From assembly GCA_003447295.1 (NCBI GenBank), contig DLZQ01000068.1, positions 1-9,447 of the forward strand: a stretch of DNA of 9,447 nucleotides, given 5' to 3'. This stretch comes from Lachnospiraceae bacterium. GTDB taxonomy: Bacteria > Bacillota > Clostridia > Lachnospirales > Lachnospiraceae. Both the position numbers and the translations under genes were made by a program. This document shows positions 5,468 through 9,447 of this stretch, piece by piece. Numbering within the stretch: the stretch's first letter is position 1; each line of letters opens with the position of its first letter. Under the pieces are notes generated by a model. That model did no database searches, had not been told where the DNA came from, and saw only the letters and a program-made list of their open reading frames with translations.

Positions 5468-7189
5468 ATGTCTGTATCTGAAAAAAATGTGAAAAGAAAA
5501 TTACCGGATATAATCCGTTCCACGGGTAATGGTGCCGTTATTGCCATTTCTACCTGCTTTTTATTGTTTGTGTATGCGCCAACGGAGCTGTTTTTAACCA
5601 ATCAGTCCAGCTTCTGGTTCACTTTGTATACCATGCTCCCCGCAGTGCTCGGAACTTTTGCGGTTACTGTACTCGCCTCTGTTCTGCTGTTGTTTTTCTG
5701 CAACCTGATCTCTCATACACTCTATCAGATTGCATCTGCCGGCTTCGCTCTCCTGATGATCTGCTCCTACATTCAGGGAACTTTCCTGATCTTTGGTCTG
5801 CCGGGACTGGACGGACTGGCAATCGACTGGAATCAGTACCAGGCTTCCCGTTATAAATCCATCGGCTTATGGATCATCATGCTGATCGTGTTTATCGTCC
5901 TGATCCGGATATTTCATCTGCGGAAATTTCTGAAAGCTGCCGGAATCGTAAGTTTCTGCATGGCACTGATGCTGCTTGTGACACTATTTACATTGTCTCT
6001 GTCCTCCCGGGATAGTCTCAACAAGGATGTGCTGACCACCACGACGGAAAATATGTTTGAAATGTCTAAGGATACCAATTTTATCATTCTGTTGCTGGAT
6101 GCCGTAGATGCTCCGACCCTGAATCAGATGATTGCCGACGGTAAAATGGAGGGACTGGAAGATACTTTTGAGGATTTCACCTATTATACGAACACCGTAG
6201 GTGCTTATTCCTGTACCAAACATGCGGTACCTTATATTCTGTCCGGCTTCTGGTATGAAAATGATCGCACTTATAACGATTATCTGAATACCGTATTTAA
6301 AGATTCACCGGTATTTCAGGCGTTGGAGAATGATTCCTACCGCATGGGACTCTATGACAGTGAATTGAATCCCACTGCGGAAGGTAATCTGGATCGTTTC
6401 GAGAACATGCAGCCGGTTCGGGCAGAAGTCACTTCTTATTTTCGTTTTGCCAAACTGTTGGTAAAACTGGGGGGAATCAAATTCGCCCCCTATGACCTGA
6501 AGCCTTATTGCTACGCCATCGCTTATAATTTCGGCAAAGTCCGTAAGCTTCCGGACAGCTATGATTTCGATGTCTTCGAATGGGGCGACCGCACCTTCTA
6601 CGACGACCTTCAGACCACCGATATCACCACGACACCGGACAAATGTTTCCGCTTTATCCATTTAGAGGGTGCCCATGCTCCCTTCTGCTATGACAAAGAC
6701 CTGAATGTCGTAGAATCTTCCGATTATCCTACCTGTATCCAGGCTTCCATGACTCTGACAGACAGCTATCTGAAGAAATTAAAAGAAGCCGGTGTATATG
6801 ATAACTCTGTCATCATTGTGATGGCGGATCACGGCTTCAACTCCGAATTGTCGGATGAAGGCCGGACTTTTGAGGCCAGACAGAACCCTATTCTGTTCGT
6901 AAAAGGCGTCGGCGAGCATCATCCTTATACTACATCGGACATTCCGCTGTCCTTCTCTGATCTGCCTGCATCTTTTATCAATCTGATGGAAGGACAATCC
7001 GGAGAAGAGGCTTTTGCCTGGACTGAGGGGCAGCAGAGGGAACGACGATACCTATATTATGATCTCAATGATGGTGTCGGTGAAAAGCACATGGTGGAAT
7101 ATATCCAGACCGGACATGCCTCCGACTTATCCACTCTGATCCGTACCGGTACTGAATACTACTACGATTCCAGACTGGGAACACCGTAA
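5468..7189 (+). CDS. Membrane-anchored sulfatase/alkaline-phosphatase-superfamily hydrolase or transferase
   Basis: A 573-residue protein. About five hydrophobic segments (near 22-38, 54-78, 84-110, 132-148 and 158-180) anchor a C-terminal catalytic domain (about 200-573), expected to be extracytoplasmic. The architecture is that of LTA-synthase-like and phosphoethanolamine-transferase-like enzymes. Probable active-site positions, by comparison with the family: Asp211 in FIILLLDAVD, Thr250 in YSCTKHAVPYILSG as the nucleophile (no Cys-x-Pro-x-Arg formylglycine sulfatase motif), His403 in GAHAPF, and Asp454-His455 in VMADHGFN. A role in modifying a surface polymer or glycan, for example transfer of a phospho-group, is a reasonable family-level guess, but donor and acceptor are unknown. 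It lies 19 bp after azlD with its own good ribosome site and is followed by a terminator, so it closes the azlCD transcript. A functional link with amino acid export is not obvious. Confidence 0.85.
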   Translation: MSVSEKNVKRKLPDIIRSTGNGAVIAISTCFLLFVYAPTELFLTNQSSFWFTLYTMLPAVLGTFAVTVLASVLLLFFCNLISHTLYQIASAGFALLMICSYIQGTFLIFGLPGLDGLAIDWNQYQASRYKSIGLWIIMLIVFIVLIRIFHLRKFLKAAGIVSFCMALMLLVTLFTLSLSSRDSLNKDVLTTTTENMFEMSKDTNFIILLLDAVDAPTLNQMIADGKMEGLEDTFEDFTYYTNTVGAYSCTKHAVPYILSGFWYENDRTYNDYLNTVFKDSPVFQALENDSYRMGLYDSELNPTAEGNLDRFENMQPVRAEVTSYFRFAKLLVKLGGIKFAPYDLKPYCYAIAYNFGKVRKLPDSYDFDVFEWGDRTFYDDLQTTDITTTPDKCFRFIHLEGAHAPFCYDKDLNVVESSDYPTCIQASMTLTDSYLKKLKEAGVYDNSVIIVMADHGFNSELSDEGRTFEARQNPILFVKGVGEHHPYTTSDIPLSFSDLPASFINLMEGQSGEEAFAWTEGQQRERRYLYYDLNDGVGEKHMVEYIQTGHASDLSTLIRTGTEYYYDSRLGTP

Positions 7190-7213
7190 TGCCAATATTC
7201 ATACACAAATTTT

Positions 7214-7249
7214 AAGAGCAGCCGTGCATACGCCACAGCTGCTCTTTTT
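7214..7249 (+). terminator. Intrinsic terminator after the sulfatase-fold gene
   Basis: AAGAGCAGC (7214-7222) pairs perfectly with GCTGCTCTT (7238-7246). A C-A mismatch and then a GTG/CAC extension lie inside the stem, and a run of five T (7245-7249) closes the hairpin. It separates the azlCD cluster from the galactanase gene. The first TTGCGCAA operator-like copy begins in its T run. Confidence 0.92.
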
Positions 7250-7347
7250 GCGCAATGCTTTCTGAATTTGTTGCGCAGCTTTGCAATATTTTATAATGCA
7301 TATACGCTATAATATGTTATAATATAATTGCGCAATCGGTTGTGCAA
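7248..7347 (+). repeat. Array of TTGCGCAA-type sites upstream of the galactanase gene
   Basis: Four copies of a short palindrome are seen: TTGCGCAA at 7248-7255, TTGCGCAG at 7271-7278, TTGCGCAA at 7328-7335 and TTGTGCAA at 7340-7347, plus a shorter TTGCAA at 7281-7286. The last two copies form the paired operator-like dyad. The upstream copies could be auxiliary sites for looping or cooperative binding (inference). Confidence 0.65.
7292..7328 (+). promoter_or_regulatory. Galactanase promoter region with four TATAAT boxes
   Basis: Perfect TATAAT hexamers occur at 7292-7297, 7308-7313, 7318-7323 and 7323-7328, the last two sharing one base. Candidate -35 elements are poor; the best is TTGTTG (7268-7273), 18 bp before the first box. 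Which box is used cannot be decided by eye. The last boxes abut or overlap the downstream dyad, so a bound repressor would block them. Confidence 0.6.
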
Positions 7348-7352
7348 TTATA
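7323..7352. promoter_or_regulatory. 30-bp operator-like dyad, LacI-family style
   Basis: Left arm TATAATTGCGCAA (7323-7335) and right arm TTGTGCAATTATA (7340-7352) are inverted repeats of 13 bases with one mismatch, around TCGG. The symmetry axis falls exactly on a central CG (7337-7338), the usual design of LacI-family operators. It sits between the promoter boxes and the ribosome site, a repressing position. It does not fit the CcpA cre consensus well. In RNA the single mismatch would be a G-U pair, so a leader hairpin is an alternative. Confidence 0.7.
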
Positions 7353-7359
7353 GTTTTAC

Positions 7360-7366
7360 GGGAGGA
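7360..7366 (+). promoter_or_regulatory. Ribosome binding site that fixes the galactanase start
   Basis: GGGAGGA lies six bases before the ATG at 7373. The in-frame TTG at 7328 lies inside the operator dyad, has no ribosome site, and would spoil the lipoprotein signal peptide. Confidence 0.9.
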
Positions 7367-7372
7367 TTTCTT

Positions 7373-9427
7373 ATGCATCATTTTACAAAGCATTCACACA
7401 CGCGCCTGTTGGCTCTATGTCTCAGCGCAGGACTGATTATGGGCAGTCTGTCCGGCTGTAGTAATCAGGGTCAGGGCAACGGTACCACGGATACCATAGC
7501 CGAATCCGCAAGTACGTCTTCAACAGATGTTACCGATATTACTGCGTTTCCCATGCCGGAAGGGCCGGAGGAATCTACCATCTATGTGGAGCCGGTCGAC
7601 GGCATTTCCGATGATTTTTACCGGGGAATGGACGCCTCCGCAGTACTGGCACTGGAGAACAGCGGTGTGAAATATTATAATTTTGACGGGGAAGAACAGG
7701 ATGTTTTCATGACGCTGGCACAGGCCGGTGTGAACTATATCCGTCTCCGTGTCTGGAATGATCCCTATGATGAGAACGGCAACGGTTACGGCGGCGGTAA
7801 CAACGACGTAGCAACCGCAATTGCCCTGGGTCAGCGTGCTACGCAGTATGGCATGAAGGTCTGCATCGATTTTCATTATTCCGATTTCTGGGCTGACCCG
7901 AAGAAGCAGTTCGTTCCCAAGGCATGGGAAGGCATGAATATTGAAGAAAAAGCGGATGCTCTCTACAACTACACACTGGACAGTCTCACTCAGATTCTAG
8001 AGGCCGGCGTCAATGTAGGCATGGTACAGATTGGAAATGAGATCAACAATGGTATGTCCGGTGAAACGGATGTGGCAAATGTGAGAAAGCTTCTGACCGC
8101 CGGCAGCAAGGCTGTCCGGGAAGCAGCAGTGGATTCCGGCAAAGATATTCTTGTAGCTGTACACTATACAAATATCGATGATATGAAGAAGCTGGATACA
8201 TTACTGACCGGTTTACAGGTAAAAGAAATTGACTACGATATTGTGGGTCTCTCCTTCTATCCTTACTGGCATGGGACCATGGATGATCTGAAAAACACAA
8301 TTATCCATATCCGGGATACTTATGGCAAAAAGGTATATGTCGCTGAAAATGCTTATTGCTATACCGCAGAAGACGGCGACGGATCCGCCAACAGCGTGGA
8401 GGGAACAGGCGATCTTGCGGAAGGTTATTCCGCCAGTGTACAGGGACAGGCAAATGAAGTAAGGGATGTCTGTGCGGCAGCCAGTGAAGCCGGTGCTGAA
8501 GGTATCTTCTACTGGGAAGGCACCTGGATCCCGGTAGGTCCCGCAGATGCTGACAATTCCGCTATCTGGGAAAAATACGGCAGCGGCTGGGCAAGCAGCT
8601 ACGCTTCCGATTACGATCCCAAAGATGCCGGACAGTATTACGGCGGATGCTCCTGGGATAATCAGGCAATGTTTGATTTCACCGGACATCCTCTGGCTTC
8701 TCTGAATGTCTTTAAGTATCTGAAATACGGTGCTACGGCACCCCTGACAGTGGAGAGTATCCCCGCGCTTACCGTATCCTGCAATCTCGGTGCAGAAGCC
8801 AAGCTTCCGGATACCGTAAGTGTCATCTACAACGATCGGTCCAAAGAGCAGGTTCCCGTTACCTGGAATGCGGATGATGTGGCTGCTATTGACACGGAAA
8901 ACGGAGGTACTTTCACTGTTTCCGGTTCTCTGGATGACGGCAGCAAAGTTACTGCGACAGTAACGGTAGAGCGTGTGAACTACGTGCAGAATCCCAGCTT
9001 CGAAGATGCCGATACCTCCATGTGGACCGTAACCTACGCAGGGGATACAGATCCCACCGACTATCAGGTGAAGGCTGCGGATGCCCACAGCGGTGAAGTA
9101 GCGTTCCATTTCTGGTCCGGAGCTTCCGATATGGACTTCTCCATTGCGCAGAGTTTCACCGATTTGGAACCGGGTACTTATGAGCTGTCCGCTTTCTCGC
9201 AGGGCGGGGATTTGTCTGCGGATGCTTCCATGGAACTGTATGCAGTTGTCGATGGCAAGGAGCTTACGGATCCCTTTATGCTCACCACCTATGCCGACTG
9301 GCAGAATCCCATCGTCTCCGGGATCAAAGTCACCGACGGCACCCTGACTATTGGAGTGAGATATCAGTGTAATATGAACAGTTGGGGAACTTTGGATGAT
9401 GTGACACTGAATCGTGTCGGAGATTAA
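7373..9427 (+). CDS. Lipid-anchored GH53 endo-beta-1,4-galactanase with Ig-like and CBM61-like modules
   Basis: A 684-residue exported protein that cuts beta-1,4-linked galactan, such as the arabinogalactan side chains of pectin. A signal peptide ends in the lipobox LSGC with the lipidated Cys at 29. A Ser/Thr-rich linker runs to about 65. The GH53 barrel covers about 80-455, with landmarks YRGMDASAVLALENSGVKYY, YIRLRVWNDPYDENGNGYGGG and CIDFHYSDFWADPKKQFVPKAW (written here as separate motifs). Glu223 in QIGNEINNGM is the expected acid/base, and Glu325 in VYVAENAY is the expected nucleophile. Residues about 456-534 look like a bacterial Ig-like (Big_4) domain with VPVTWNADDVAAIDTENGGTFTVSG. 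Residues about 535-684 start NYVQNPSFEDADTSMW and resemble CBM61, a galactan-binding module often joined to GH53. Regulation is probably by the upstream operator dyad. Lipid anchoring keeps degradation at the cell surface, with oligosaccharide uptake presumably encoded elsewhere. Confidence 0.93.
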   Translation: MHHFTKHSHTRLLALCLSAGLIMGSLSGCSNQGQGNGTTDTIAESASTSSTDVTDITAFPMPEGPEESTIYVEPVDGISDDFYRGMDASAVLALENSGVKYYNFDGEEQDVFMTLAQAGVNYIRLRVWNDPYDENGNGYGGGNNDVATAIALGQRATQYGMKVCIDFHYSDFWADPKKQFVPKAWEGMNIEEKADALYNYTLDSLTQILEAGVNVGMVQIGNEINNGMSGETDVANVRKLLTAGSKAVREAAVDSGKDILVAVHYTNIDDMKKLDTLLTGLQVKEIDYDIVGLSFYPYWHGTMDDLKNTIIHIRDTYGKKVYVAENAYCYTAEDGDGSANSVEGTGDLAEGYSASVQGQANEVRDVCAAASEAGAEGIFYWEGTWIPVGPADADNSAIWEKYGSGWASSYASDYDPKDAGQYYGGCSWDNQAMFDFTGHPLASLNVFKYLKYGATAPLTVESIPALTVSCNLGAEAKLPDTVSVIYNDRSKEQVPVTWNADDVAAIDTENGGTFTVSGSLDDGSKVTATVTVERVNYVQNPSFEDADTSMWTVTYAGDTDPTDYQVKAADAHSGEVAFHFWSGASDMDFSIAQSFTDLEPGTYELSAFSQGGDLSADASMELYAVVDGKELTDPFMLTTYADWQNPIVSGIKVTDGTLTIGVRYQCNMNSWGTLDDVTLNRVGD

Positions 9428-9447
9428 ATTGAGAGTTAATTAAGAAA

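Noticed and set aside
7331..7344. CcpA catabolite-response (cre) site at the centre of the galactanase dyad
   Set aside because: The central CG fits, but the outer positions lack the TG and CA ends of the cre consensus, so a different LacI-family protein is more likely.
8213..9109. 298-codon open frame on the minus strand inside the galactanase gene
   Set aside because: It is antisense to a well-conserved GH53 and carbohydrate-binding coding region, shows no recognisable family, and has the repetitive residue pattern of a shadow frame.

Overview
The window looks like chromosomal DNA from a gut-type Clostridia, most likely Lachnospiraceae. This is inferred from strong AAAGGAGG-type ribosome binding sites, TATAAT promoters, moderate GC content, and the set of families present: an MmcQ/MGMT fusion, AzlCD, a YoaK-like DUF1275 protein, a PrcB-like lipoprotein and a GH53 galactanase lipoprotein. 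No insertion sequence, phage gene, tRNA, rRNA or CRISPR array is visible. The genus cannot be named from sequence alone.

Layout. (1) Positions 9-180 fold on paper into a compact four-way-junction RNA. It sits directly upstream of a gene fusing an MmcQ/YjbR domain to an O6-alkylguanine-DNA alkyltransferase-like domain (214-840, +). (2) Converging on that gene are two minus-strand membrane protein genes: an EamA/DMT-family transporter (849-1829) and a YoaK/DUF1275 protein (1908-2702). (3) A LysR-type regulator (2804-3691, +) diverges from the YoaK gene across a 101-bp region that holds a T-N11-A dyad. (4) A small minus-strand lipoprotein with a PrcB-like C-terminal domain (3712-4140) converges on lysR and diverges from azlC. 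(5) azlC, azlD and a membrane-anchored sulfatase/alkaline-phosphatase-fold enzyme form a tight plus-strand cluster (4293-7189), closed by a clear intrinsic terminator at 7214-7249. (6) A lipid-anchored GH53 endo-beta-1,4-galactanase with an Ig-like domain and a CBM61-like module (7373-9427) follows. Its own regulatory region has repeated TTGCGCAA sites and a 30-bp operator-like dyad.

How the genes work together. AzlC and AzlD are the two subunits of a branched-chain amino acid exporter and overlap translationally. The sulfatase-fold gene 19 bp downstream is probably co-transcribed, but no functional link is evident. The LysR regulator probably controls itself and the divergent YoaK gene, and perhaps the EamA gene behind it. 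The galactanase is a separate unit, probably induced by galactan-derived sugars through a LacI-family repressor encoded elsewhere. The strongest unexplained elements are the structured RNA at the left edge and the operator array before the galactanase.
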